Assembly (NCBI GenBank): GCA_013420905.1
Contig: JAAXNY010000001.1
Location: forward strand, 4,836,001 to 4,900,000
Length of the DNA stretch: 64,000 nt
Reading direction: 5' to 3'
DNA from: Collybia mongolica
Lineage: Eukaryota > Basidiomycota > Agaricomycetes > Agaricales > Clitocybaceae
Under the pieces are notes generated by a model. The model was not told where the DNA came from and made no database searches. It worked only from the letters and a program-made list of their open reading frames with translations. Position 1 is the first letter of the stretch. Every line of letters begins with the position of its first letter. Of this stretch, positions 1 through 10,293 are shown in pieces. The position numbers were made by a program, and so were the translations under genes.

Positions 1-715
1 CAATATTCAATCGGGACATTTATATCACTGCTGGATTCTTTGCTTTGTGGGTAGTTGTCCTTGGTGGGTCATTGACATTGGTGTTGAGCATTACTGGCGT
101 CCACATTGGGAACACCAAATACTGCACCTTTTCAGACCTGAAGGCCTCCTGCAGTGTCGTTGCGAGCATTACACTTGCTGTCTTTGACACCTGCGTCTTC
201 ATTGCAATCACTTGGCACCTATCAAACAGCAAGCTTTCCATCGAGAAGAGTGACAATCCTTCTTCGAAAATCCGTTTTGTTTTGTTTGGCAGATACCTTC
301 TGGCGTTCGCAAAGGCGCTACTGCATGACGGACAGAAGTACTATATGTAAGTCTATGTCTCGTTTTTCTGTGGTATGGGCTAATGTAACCTTGCATCAAC
401 AGGGTAGCTATGCTCGCCAACTTACTTGTGATAGTCTTGGATCTTGCCCCTGGAGTTCCAATGCCTTACAGAGCAACTTTTTGGGCTCCTGCCATCGCTC
501 TGACAAACATCATGGCGTGTTGTGTGTTTCGCCACACCAAGTTAAAGTCCAACAGTGAAGACACTTGTGTTACCAATGTGAGCACAATGCTGTTCTGGAA
601 GGGTGATAACACACCAGTACCATTGCATATCCATGTCCAAAAGCAACGGGATGTGGATGGCTTGACTCTGAGTTCTGGTACTGAGAGCAAGTTTCATAGG
701 GCGAGTGTCATCTAA
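1..715 (+). pseudogene. Seven-helix membrane protein paralogue, copy 1 (5'-truncated, early stop)
   Basis: This is the 3' part of a gene whose full structure is seen in the copy at 34104-35416. The fourth exon is open from the window edge to 346, a GT-AG intron occupies 347-402, and the last exon runs 403-715. The splice rebuilds the conserved junction KYYM|VAML. Four hydrophobic stretches remain, corresponding to the last helices of the family. The ORF stops at a TAA (713-715), about 25 codons before the end of its relatives; GAA in the paralogues reads TAA here. It differs from the paralogue at 31248-32553 largely by C-to-T type changes. The 5' end lies outside the window. It may be a dying gene or yield a C-terminally shortened protein. 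Biochemical function is unknown. Confidence 0.7.
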
Positions 716-1104
716 ACAAAGGGGCCTTCAACCACACCTCGTGCCTTGGAAAAAATGGAGTGCCTTTCAAGGGAGGGGGTGTTTGGCTTGGTGGTGTAGT
801 ATTTATGAGATGAAATGAGTGTATGGTGCATATACTGCCCAATAATCACAATCAGCAGTTTGTTACACAGCCTTGACTTTTCCAACAAAAATAACATGGT
901 GGTTATCATACTAATTTCACCTCCTCCTGTGCACATTATTAATCTACACAAGTTGTAGGGTAAGCTGTGCTTTTTTTACAAGTGGAAAACATGAACTTGT
1001 TTTACACAACTTGCTGGTCTGGTAATCAATTTGCACAGCATAGAAAGAATACACACCTAGCTTCAACCTCATACAAGAATCATGTTACTTCCACTTATTG
1101 CAAA
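716..1104. other. AT-rich spacer
   Basis: No gene is seen. The first 80 bases are the decayed remnant of the C-terminal coding end of the upstream paralogue. The rest is AT-rich sequence leading to the first R1 repeat boundary. Confidence 0.5.
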
Positions 1105-4100
1105 CTTGAGGTAGAGGGCCATTACTGACAGATACGAGTCCTTATGTTTTTTTTGATCAAATTTTCTTCATATTTCTAGAACCAGTTTGTTGCAATAGAA
1201 CTAGCTATCCAGTAATCTCTTTAAATTTATATTACACACATTTGAGCTTGTCAAAAACTTGTTGCACTTCACCCATATCCATGGTGTATGATATAAGGCC
1301 CCATTTGGGAACAAGGTCAGGTTGAAGTCAGGTTAAGGTTAGGCTTGGTTACCATAACCTAAACCTGGGTAAGGGTCTAACCTGGCATCTGGGGTTTTGT
1401 CAAATGTCACACTTGATTTAGAATATATAATTTGAGTAAATAAAAATTATATTAGTAATCTGATTAGTAATTGACTGGCTGTGCGGATTCTGCAAGCTGT
1501 CCATCCGTGCTTGTCTGCATGTCTGCATAAAATTACGTGGATTGATGCGGACTCAGCACGGACACAGATTGTTGTCTGGCTGATGGTCCTGCCAAATGAG
1601 TCTGTGCGGACTGCACATGGAGTCTGCATGGGTTATGTGGCTTAGTGTAAAGACCTTGTCTATTGCAAAGGTGCCCTTCCATTGGAGAGGAAGGGGCACC
1701 TTATATTCAGTACATTGTGCCTATGTCTCAAATGACAACAGAATCTGATATCAGTAACTCTACTGATGCAACAATACATCTGTGATATGTTAGTCCAGAG
1801 TAAACTACTATCTGTCAAGGGGTTAAAGCAGTGTGTGTCAGAATGATAGGTATAACAGTGAGGCTATGCAAGCTGTGCAATAGTGATTCTGATGGCTAGA
1901 TGTGGACAAACAAGTGATCCCCTTACAACTTCACCCATATCCATGGTTATGCCAATAGAAGTTGGTGTTTATAGATCCTATACAAATATCCACCAATAAA
2001 AGGTAACAATATATATCTAGGCATTATCCTTAAAAACAAGTCAGCTGGTAAAGTGGGGACTCAGACTCTCAGATGGACTGTGTGAAAAAATTAACAAACT
2101 TGGAAATGTAGATCCATATTTGTATATTCCAAATATACAACCAACTCAGTAGCTTCTCTGGGGACTTTACACTGAGCCACATAAGCCACACAGACCACAC
2201 AGACAAATGCAGGTGTCTGCAGACTGACTCAGACCCTGTTTGGCAGGGAGCTCCACTTAATTGACAGTCTGCATCTGAGCCAAGTCAAAGCTAAGTCCAT
2301 TAATCCATGCTGTTACTTGGATGCTCAGACCTAGCTGGGAACAACTCCTCATGAAGTCCATGCAGACTGTCCAGATTGCTTACTTAATCATAGTTACCAT
2401 TTCTTATTTAATGCACAAAAATGCAATATTTTGGAGAGTCAAATACAAGGCCTCAAGGTTACATGTCATGTGCATAAAGCATGCAGATTAACCATTTGGT
2501 AATATGAGCTTGTCAGTCCAAGGTGCTTGTTTTTATAATGACCCCTGCTGCCTACTCTTGGCCATTATTGGCAATGGCTGAATATTGTTGATAGGTACTA
2601 CATCACCTGTCAGCCTTGTTGTCAACCACCACCACCACTACATCCCCTGCTTCCCCTCCCATCACCTCCCTGCCTCATGATTGTGTACAATACTGCCAAA
2701 TACAATGCCAGGTCCCACTGCCATGGATACCACCATCCTCTCTCATACCCACCCCTCTCAGTGAAAATAACAACTGCAAAATCACAACAATAAGAGCTGC
2801 AGCAAGAACTACAGAGGCACCTGTCACATTACCAGTGACTGCCTGCCCACTTCTGCTAGTGAGCAGCTAGCATGGTGGACATGGGTGGTGCAGTGGTGTA
2901 TTCCATATGGTAGAACCATCACCTGGTGGCTGGGTGTGCACCCCTGGATGTGCTGTCTAGACCAAGTAGTGCCAATCACCCCTGTGCCCAAACCAGATGT
3001 GTGTAAGGTGAGTGCATATGTGCCTCACATCTAGTTGCTCAGATATACCTTGTTCTATTGTATATGCACCTATATGCTGCTGTATACCTTGAGACTACCT
3101 TGGTGTAATTCTATCTACCTTGTGATATGTTCTTATTCCTTTTACAAAGAATATACCAAGTAGTTACATCACTAAGGAAGTAATATTGATCCAAATGCCT
3201 ACTTAGGTGGAGTGGTCCAACACACTGTGTGGCAGGTACTCATTCTTTATTTCTTTTCTTAGGAGAAATAAGTCCATTCCACATTCAGGAAGTTGGAGAT
3301 GACTAGAAACAATGTAGATGATAGTTTACGGAGGTCATGTGACCATGGGAAAATGTTACCAAGTAAACAAGCCATGCCTGTGTGCAAAACCCAATGCCAT
3401 AGCTTGCCTGGTTATGGAGAAAACATGAAAACCATCAGAACTAACTTTTCCCAGGATCATGGACACTAAATAAGCATTCAGATTGTTCTCATGTATTTGG
3501 TATACTTATATGGTGGAATAGATCATGTGACATGTGTCAATAAATAGAGAAATCAATCCTCTTTGTATTTCAGGTAAATATAGTAGTAGTTGTTGATTAT
3601 TCCAATGTTTAGTGTAATTTCCCACAAGGGTCATGTTTGGTAAGGGTCATTGTTGTTATAAGATGTTTGTTCACCCCTGACATAACACACAGACCTTCAA
3701 AACTAGCTGAATATGGACATTTCTAATATTTCACTCAAAATAGACTGTGGGAAAAATATGCTCAACAAGGAAATTGTAGAGCCATGTTTGTACATATTAA
3801 ATATATAAAAACAAAGTTAATAGCTTTACTGGTTATGGAGAAAAACACAAAATAAATTTTGAAATACAACACTCTGAAATATTAGATATGCATAATTTTG
3901 ATGGCATCATCAAAGGCATTATGTAAGCATCCCAAATATGTGCAAATTATGTCACAACACTTTGTATTTGTGGAGAAATGCTGTAAAAAGCTATAAGAGA
4001 AGAAAAATCCCATTATGGAAATATTTTCCCACAGTGTTGAAATATGAATCAATCAATCAATCAATCAATCAACTTTTTGCCTGAAAACTGGGTTGATAAA

Positions 4101-4132
4101 GAACTTGTAATAATAGAAACAAGTTCCCATAG
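1105..4132 (+). repeat. R1 repeat, outer copy, left part (B block)
   Basis: This block is repeated in inverse orientation at 14340-17233 at high identity (a mirrored 84-codon ORF lies at 2616-2870 and 15600-15854) and in part, in the same orientation, at 21195-21930. It begins CTTGAGGTAGAGGGCC. The 13-mer ACGAGTCCTTATG follows about 28 bases in and recurs at the far end of R1. Inside are a small decayed inverted pair (about 1450-1650 and 2165-2360, both with TTTACACT.AGCCACATAA), a (TCAA)n run near 4050, and several CTGTGGGAA motifs. I see no credible protein. The block ends where the inner R1 is inserted; its continuation resumes at 17234. Confidence 0.75.
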
Positions 4133-4478
4133 TTACGAGTCCTTATGTTTACATAAGTAACTCATTCATCATCCTGGGTTTGCAGGGAAAATTCAGCGTA
4201 CCCAACAAGATCCAGTGTTGTTTTTCCCACGGTTAGTAAGTTTGAAGTGTTCTGACATTTCATTAGAACATGATCAGTAAACATTTTGAAGTACATCAGT
4301 AAGACTTTGTAGTCATGGAAATATTTTTCTAACTGTGGGAATCAAAATTAGCCAACGTGCGGATTTTGAGCAAAAAAGGCAACTGCTAACATGGGCTGCA
4401 TTTAATAATATAAATTCGAGTTAATTGGTCTTTTTCTTGGGATATCTCAAGAGTTAATTAATAACTGTCCACTGCATA

Positions 4479-7400
4479 CAGTGTATGACTGTCCAGTTGT
4501 ACACTGTGGGCCACTTGTACACTAGCCTCTTTCTCAATAAATACAGGTCCCCTAACTTTTTCCTGCATACTCCATGATTATTACATACTATATGTACTAC
4601 AGACAAGCCAAAATGACAGGGTGCTGTCCATCAATTATCAGGCACAGTGGATTGATGGAAATTTGGGCCTTTTGCCAAAATGGGATTTCAGCATTCACAT
4701 TCCCTATCCACTGCCACAGCCTGTCAAGTGCCTTCCAAATAGTGTTAATATAATACAGATAGAAGGCTATACAAGTTATTCAACTCCACTATCGGTATTG
4801 AGAGTAGGCGAGCCCCAACTTTGTCCCAAGCAGGATTTGGGCGGGTCACAAATGTCATGCATGACAGCTGGCATGCACAGAACTCAAAAACTCTAATAAT
4901 CTTTTACTGTAAAATTGCTACATCCAGTGGGATTACTACTCATTGTTTCATTGTCCCTAATGGCTCGCAAAGCTTTGCCAGCTCTCAAAAAGGCACAGCT
5001 TCAACGTGAGAAACAAGATCAACTGATGGCACGTGCGGTCCTTCGATATCAGCAGGCATGAGACAAGCTACAAGTTGGCAAGAGGGCAGGCCTTCGAACA
5101 ATCTGCAGGGAGGTTGAGCAGGAGTATTTTGTGGAAACAGGCAAGAAACTCACACTAAACCATAATACTCTCTGGAATTTGGCTAATGGCGGGAGGATGA
5201 GATCGGAAGCCAATGCTGAACAGAGCTGGCTCCAAAAAGAAGAAGCAAAAGCAGTCATAGACTACACCATTGAGATGGCAGAATGGGGCCATCCACTCAA
5301 CCATTTACAATTGAAGGAGCATGTTGACAAAATTCTACGTGCAAGGCTTGGTTCAAGGTTTCCAGCATCTGGTGTGGGTCAGCAATGGACTCACCACTTT
5401 GTCTTGAAGCACTCTGACCAGCTTCAGACATATGTTGCATGTCCTCTTGATACTGCTCGTGGTCAGGCTGTCAATGAACACGCAAACACAAAATACTACG
5501 ACATTGTTGAACATGTGCAGCTACATGGTGATGGTGGAGAGCCAATTGCACCTGAGTGCACATTTGCATTGGATGAAGGGGGCTTCCAGGCAAATGGTGA
5601 TGAGGGTTACAAGCGGGTGATTGGAGCTAAGGGGAAAAAGCTTCAATATCAGCAGCAGAAAGGCATGCGTGAGAACATAACAGTCCTCATTACCATTTGT
5701 GCAGGTGGAACAGCACTACCTCCAGCAGTCATCTTCAAGGGGAAGAGATATCTTGTGAAATGGCAGCAGGACAACCCTGCAAAAGCTTTGTACATCGAAA
5801 GGATTCCCAATTATCAATTAATGATACAAATATTTCTTTAGGCTTGGATATTCCAAAAAAGGTTGGACAATGCATGTCATTGGCCTTGAGTATGCAAAGC
5901 ATTTCGAGAAGCAAACTCGGGCAGTTGCAAAAGGCCACGCACGGGTTTTATATGTCAATGGGCATGACTCACATGTCACTCGCAAATTTCTCCAATACTG
6001 CTGTAGTCATAATATCCTGGTCCCCAGCTATCCACCACATGGAACACATGTGTATCAGAGTCTTGATGTTGCAATCTTTGGCCCATTGAAGCTGGAGTAC
6101 ATATGGGAAACAACAAGACAAGCACCTACGAGAGACAGGTGAAGCCATAACGAAGGAAAATTTTTTAAAGATATATGGCAGCGCACACCTAGCGGTTCTC
6201 AAACCCAAGCTCATCAAGACAGCATTTCGTAAGGTTGGCATTGTCCCCTTTAATCAGAATGTCATTACACCAGAGATGATGGCACCAAGCCAGGACACAT
6301 CATATAAGGTTTTCACACCAGTGATTCCTCCGACACCTGTGCACATTGTTTCCGACCTGCTCATTGATGCCATCCAGCCATTGGTTAGCACAGTGGATAA
6401 GGCTCCATCAAATCAAATACTCTCACCTTCCCGACCTGTGCACATTGCTCTTCCCATGCTTGCATCATCCAATGTTGGATATTTGACATCACAGTCGCCT
6501 CTGAGATCTTCCCCCGAACCTCCAAACCTGCCAGTGCTACAGATTTCACCTGTCAAATGTCACAAGAGAGATGATCATGATCTCCTCACCATGGAAACGA
6601 GGACAGCCAGAGAGCAACGGTTGCAGGATGCGTTGGTGGCGACACAGGCTATGGCTGACTTTTTGAAGGGGTGCATGTTGCAGCTACAAGCAGCAATGGT
6701 CTTGCAACGGCTCTACTGTGGTCGTGTTCGGCAGCAGCTTGGAGCAAAGGAGCTAAAAGCCAAGAAAGGAAAAAATGCCGGAAAATTACTTGGGGATGGT
6801 CTCCTGCACTTGCTTACAGACAATGAATTCTTCGAGAAGGTTAATGCACATTGGGAAGCAGTTGAGGCAGCGGAAAAAGTACATGAAACACGGAAGGAGC
6901 AGAAGCAAGCCTGGGTAGTCGAGGTTGAACAGTGGAAGAGACAGGAGGAGGAGAGAAAGAAGCAGAATGTGGGGCTTGAAGCTAAATGGCGGGCTGCTGT
7001 TGAAGAGTGGGAACATAACAAAGCTGAGGTGAAAGCGTGTGGGGAAAGGATCAAGGATTGGCAGCAAGAAAATCCAAAGCCGAAAAAGAGTGACCAAGAG
7101 TTCAAACCAGAAAAAGCCATACCAAAGCCTAAGATGCCTAAAGTGATAGAGCAGATCCTGGAGGAATCATCGGGAGAGGAATTTGACGGCAATGAATCGT
7201 TGGATGACGAGGAATAGTGTCTTATTGTGCTTGATCAGTTGCTGTGACATCCATCACACCCCATCACAGCCACCATCCAAGTGACTCGTTTTGGCAAAAA
7301 CAGGGCACCCTGTCATGGGACACCTCTCACACACGAAGCACATCCCCCACACACCCCAGATTGCATATGTAGTATATTTCGAAGCCTATCTAGTTACTGG

Positions 7401-7485
7401 TATATACCATATTGTCTTTACTCAAGTATTTCTGCTCCATCACATCAATCATTGTTTTGGTGTACAAGTGGACGGTCATACACTG
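4479..7485 (+). mobile_element. pogo/CENP-B-type DNA transposon 1
   Basis: The ends are imperfect inverted repeats, CAGTGTATGACTGTCC on the left and its near complement on the right (GGACGGTCATACACTG), flanked by TA duplications at 4477-4478 and 7486-7487. Removing the element rejoins the R1 C block exactly, matching 18493-18510 and 23180-23200. It carries one spliced transposase gene (4960-7217). A TA target duplication and a DDE_1/CENP-B-like transposase place it in the pogo branch of the Tc1/mariner superfamily. Confidence 0.85.
4960..7217 (+). pseudogene. CENP-B/pogo-like transposase (DDE_1), broken
   Basis: The ATG at 4960 starts a helix-turn-helix N-terminus with an in-frame TGA at 5059-5061, probably from CGA. 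A Tc5/CENP-B-type HTH region follows (about 5210-5500) and then a DDE_1 catalytic core: ALDEGGF, the GYSKKGWT box just after a GT-AG intron (5790-5841), and QSLDVAIFGP. The second catalytic motif, usually DGHxSH, reads NGHDSH here, so a catalytic Asp appears lost. The two exons total 3n+1 bases, and a one-base shift is needed within GGGAAACAAC near 6105-6113 to enter the C-terminal frame. The C-terminus (6276-7217) is a lysine/glutamate-rich coiled coil with an acidic tail, probably for dimerisation. With a stop, a frameshift and a damaged active site, it is not functional. Confidence 0.85.
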
Positions 7486-7510
7486 TAATCATGCTTATGT
7501 TTGTCAACTA

Positions 7511-7565
7511 CAGTCAAACCTGCCTTAACCCATAGCTTTTCGTGGAAGCCAAAATCTATGGGTTA
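7511..7565 (-). repeat. Detached terminal fragment of pogo element 2
   Basis: This starts CAGTCAAACCTGCC, the same terminus as at 10294, and carries an AACCCATA motif at 7527-7534 and an inverted one at 7557-7564. It is the far end of pogo element 2, separated from its body by the Tc1-to-Tc1 inversion. TA duplications at 7509-7510 and 10292-10293 belong to the same original insertion site, an arm of the R1 palindrome. Confidence 0.8.
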
Positions 7566-9173
7566 CAGTGGCTCAAAAAACTGCCCCAATGTTTGTACAT
7601 TTTTGAAAGATCAATATGGTATGAAGTGCTGACATAAGCAGGGGACCTGGGGTAATTATGTAAGATACTATGACATCGTGGCTTTCCAATGGACCCTGGA
7701 TCATGTGATTTGGATCAATATCCATTAAGCTATAAGCCAAACAAAATGGCTACTCATTGGGGCAGTTTTTTGACCCTTATCTTATTTTCCATTATTCTGG
7801 CATTTATGATCCAATGCAAGAACATTATGGACTGTGGGAAGAATAAACAATGTCATGTGACTTTATTTGTATCAATTTGACATGTTGGAATTGGTTCAAT
7901 CATCTTCTTGACCTCTTACCACCATCATGAAAGCCATTTCTACTGCTCAGCACAATACTGTTGTTTCTCTCCTCAATGAGGGCTATTCTCAGCGTCAAAT
8001 CAAGGAGAAAACTGGTCTAGGGAAGGGTACCATCAGTAGGATCAGCAAAGATGTGGATGGAAACAAAGAAAACAACCTTGGTGGCCGCCCCTCCAAGCTG
8101 TCTGTTCGTGACAAACAGTCAATTATTCGTCAAATCAAGTCAGGGAAGCTTGATAATGCAGTTCAGGCTACCCAATTCATCAATGGCATCATCCCCAATC
8201 CTGTCACACCCCAGACAGTCAGAAATGCACTCAAGGAAAATCAATTTTATGCTGCTACAAAGAGGAAAGCTCCTCTTCTCAAACGAGCCCATCGCATCCG
8301 GCGTCTCCAGTTTGCAAAATATCATGAAAGCTGGACTGTGGAGGACTGGAAAAGGGTTCTATGGACAGATGAGACCAAAATCAATAGGATTGGGTCAGAT
8401 GGAAAGGTTTATGTCTGGAAACAAAGGGGAGAACCACCATCTGATAGAACAACATCACCTACTGTCAAACATGGAGGAGGAGGAAACCTCATGGTATGGG
8501 GTTGTATGGGGTGGAATGGAGTGGGAAAGCTCATAGAGGTGCAGGGGAACATGGACAAGGTTCAATACTGTGAAATTTTGGAGAGTGGAGTTCAGGAAAG
8601 TTTTGAGAAGTTGGAAATGGTGGATGGCGAGCGCTACTTTCAGCAAGATAACGACCCCAAACACACATCTGGACTGGCCACACAGTGGTTTGAAGACAAC
8701 AACATTCAAGTCCTTGGCTGGCCTGCCCAATCCCCTGACATGAATCCAATAGAACACCTTTGGGAACATCTCAAGCGCCGTCTTAAAGAATATCCGACAC
8801 CACCCAAAGGAGTACATGAGTTGTGGGATAGATTGGCTGAAGAGTGGGGTGAAATTCCACCAGAGGTATGCCAAAACCTGATAGAAAGTATGCCCAGGCG
8901 GATACAAGCAGTTATAAAGGCAAAAGGTGGTCATACAAAGTATTAGATAGAAAATTAATAGAGGGTCAAAAAACTGCCCCAATGAGTAATCATTTTGTTT
9001 GGCCTATAGCTTAATGGGTTTTGATCCAAATCACATGATCCAGGGTCCATTGGAAAGCCACGATGTCATAGTATCTTACATAATTACCCCAGGTCCCCTG
9101 CTTATGTCAGCACTTCATACCATATTGATCTTTCAAAAATGTACAAACATTGGGGCAGTTTTTTGAGCCACTG
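7566..9173 (+). mobile_element. Tc1-type transposon, copy 1 (1608 bp)
   Basis: The element begins CAGTGGCTCAAAAAACTG and ends with its complement, between TA dinucleotides (7564-7565 and 9174-9175). The terminal inverted repeats are about 212 bp (7566-7780 and 8962-9173). Each contains a second copy of the TCAAAAAACTGCCCCAAT core at its inner edge, in inverted orientation. It encodes an intact 339-aa transposase. Its length equals that of copy 2 at 12598-14205. The flanks come from two different contexts (pogo 2 terminus on the left, R1 C block on the right), as expected after recombination with copy 2. Confidence 0.95.
7927..8946 (+). CDS. Tc1/mariner transposase (DD34E), intact
   Basis: A 339-aa protein catalysing cut-and-paste transposition at TA sites. 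Residues about 1-110 carry two helix-turn-helix motifs (QRQIKEKTGLGKGTISRI and a second near residues 65-105) joined by GRPSKLS, an AT-hook-like GRP motif. The catalytic triad is visible: LWTDE, FQQDNDPKH and NPIEHLW, with 34 residues between the second Asp and the Glu (DD34E). There are no stops or frameshifts, and the protein is identical to the one encoded by the second copy, so it may still be active. The ATG lies 361 bp inside the element, as in copy 2. It has no introns, unlike the pogo genes around it. Confidence 0.95.
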   Translation: MKAISTAQHNTVVSLLNEGYSQRQIKEKTGLGKGTISRISKDVDGNKENNLGGRPSKLSVRDKQSIIRQIKSGKLDNAVQATQFINGIIPNPVTPQTVRNALKENQFYAATKRKAPLLKRAHRIRRLQFAKYHESWTVEDWKRVLWTDETKINRIGSDGKVYVWKQRGEPPSDRTTSPTVKHGGGGNLMVWGCMGWNGVGKLIEVQGNMDKVQYCEILESGVQESFEKLEMVDGERYFQQDNDPKHTSGLATQWFEDNNIQVLGWPAQSPDMNPIEHLWEHLKRRLKEYPTPPKGVHELWDRLAEEWGEIPPEVCQNLIESMPRRIQAVIKAKGGHTKY

Positions 9174-10293
9174 TACATATGCCTGTTAAGTGTTTTTTGT
9201 TGTATTATCACATACTATATTTAACCATACTCATATATGTAGCTAGCCATTGTCAAGATATTGAGCATTATAGATTCCAGGAGCATCCACATTGACTTGT
9301 TTAGCTATGCTTACAGCCAAGTAATGTATAATTGTGATATTAAAATAGATATAACAAGAGATTATAATCAAATTTGGAAAGGTACAAACAATTATAAATA
9401 TACATTTCCTGGTACCCCCTCCATAGGTCTAGGGGTAGTAGCAATTTCAATTGTCTCTGTTAGCCTTGTATTTGCTGAGATATGCATGATCTATACTGTG
9501 GGAATTTCATTAATATTGATTGTTTGGCCAGATGTTGGCAAAGTAATATACAGATCATATTCATTTGTAATATGTAGTAAAAGGTTGTTGTTGATAATGA
9601 GATTTGGAAGGGTACAAACAACTACAAACACATATAAATAAACACATCATGTATTCCTTTACAATGTCTAGCAGTAGCATGTCCATCAGCTTTGTATTTG
9701 CTGAGATAAGTATCATCTATATTGTGGGAAATTTCTTTAGTATTATTGTTTGTTTGCCCAGATGTGTGGTGAAATGATACATAGACAGTATTCATTTACA
9801 ATATATAACAAGAAATTTGTTGTTGATGAGGTTTAGAAAAATAAAAACAAATACAAACACATAAAAACATGTACATGAGGTACTACTTCACCATATCTAA
9901 CACTAGCAATTTAAATTACATCCATAAGCCTTGTTGTTGTTGAGATATGCAATGATTTATATTGTGGGAACTTTGATGTTATTGTTTGTTTGGCTAGCTG
10001 TGTGGCAAAGTCATCTACAAACTTGCTATTCATTTGCAACATGCTTGTAGTGAGAGAGCTGCTTTTGATCACAATGTTTGAAGGTGTACAAACAAATACA
10101 AATACATATAAATATTTGCATTGGGTAGCCCCTCACCATATCTAGTAGTAGCAATTTAAATTGCATCCATAGGTCTTGTCATTGTTGAGATATGCAATAT
10201 TTTGTATTGTGGGAAAAGTTTGACCCAAAGCAGAACAAGTGTCTTGTAATCGTGCTTACGTTTGTCAACTACACTGTTAGCTCTAACAGCATA
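9174..10293 (+). repeat. R1 C block, inverted segment
   Basis: This is homologous to 17363-18470 and 22053-23160. It consists of about four degenerate tandem units of roughly 235 bp, starting near 9370, 9603, 9833 and 10077. Each has a TTTGGAAGGGTACAAAC-like start, a TCTAGTAGTAGCAATT-like box, a TTGAGATATGCA box and a TGTGGGAA box. It ends inside the R1 palindrome where pogo 2 is inserted. Its orientation is opposite to the rest of the inner R1, which is key evidence for the inversion. ORFs here are short and not conserved. Confidence 0.8.

Noticed and set aside
1290..1400. GGTTAGG/CAGGTTA repeats resembling telomeric sequence
   Set aside because: The words are irregular, not TTAGGG arrays, and look like the end of a decayed small transposon within R1.
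2616..2870. 84-codon ORF, repeated at 15600-15854 on the other strand
   Set aside because: It is duplicated only because it lies in the R1 inverted repeat. It is low-complexity T/P/S, with no motif and no splice support.
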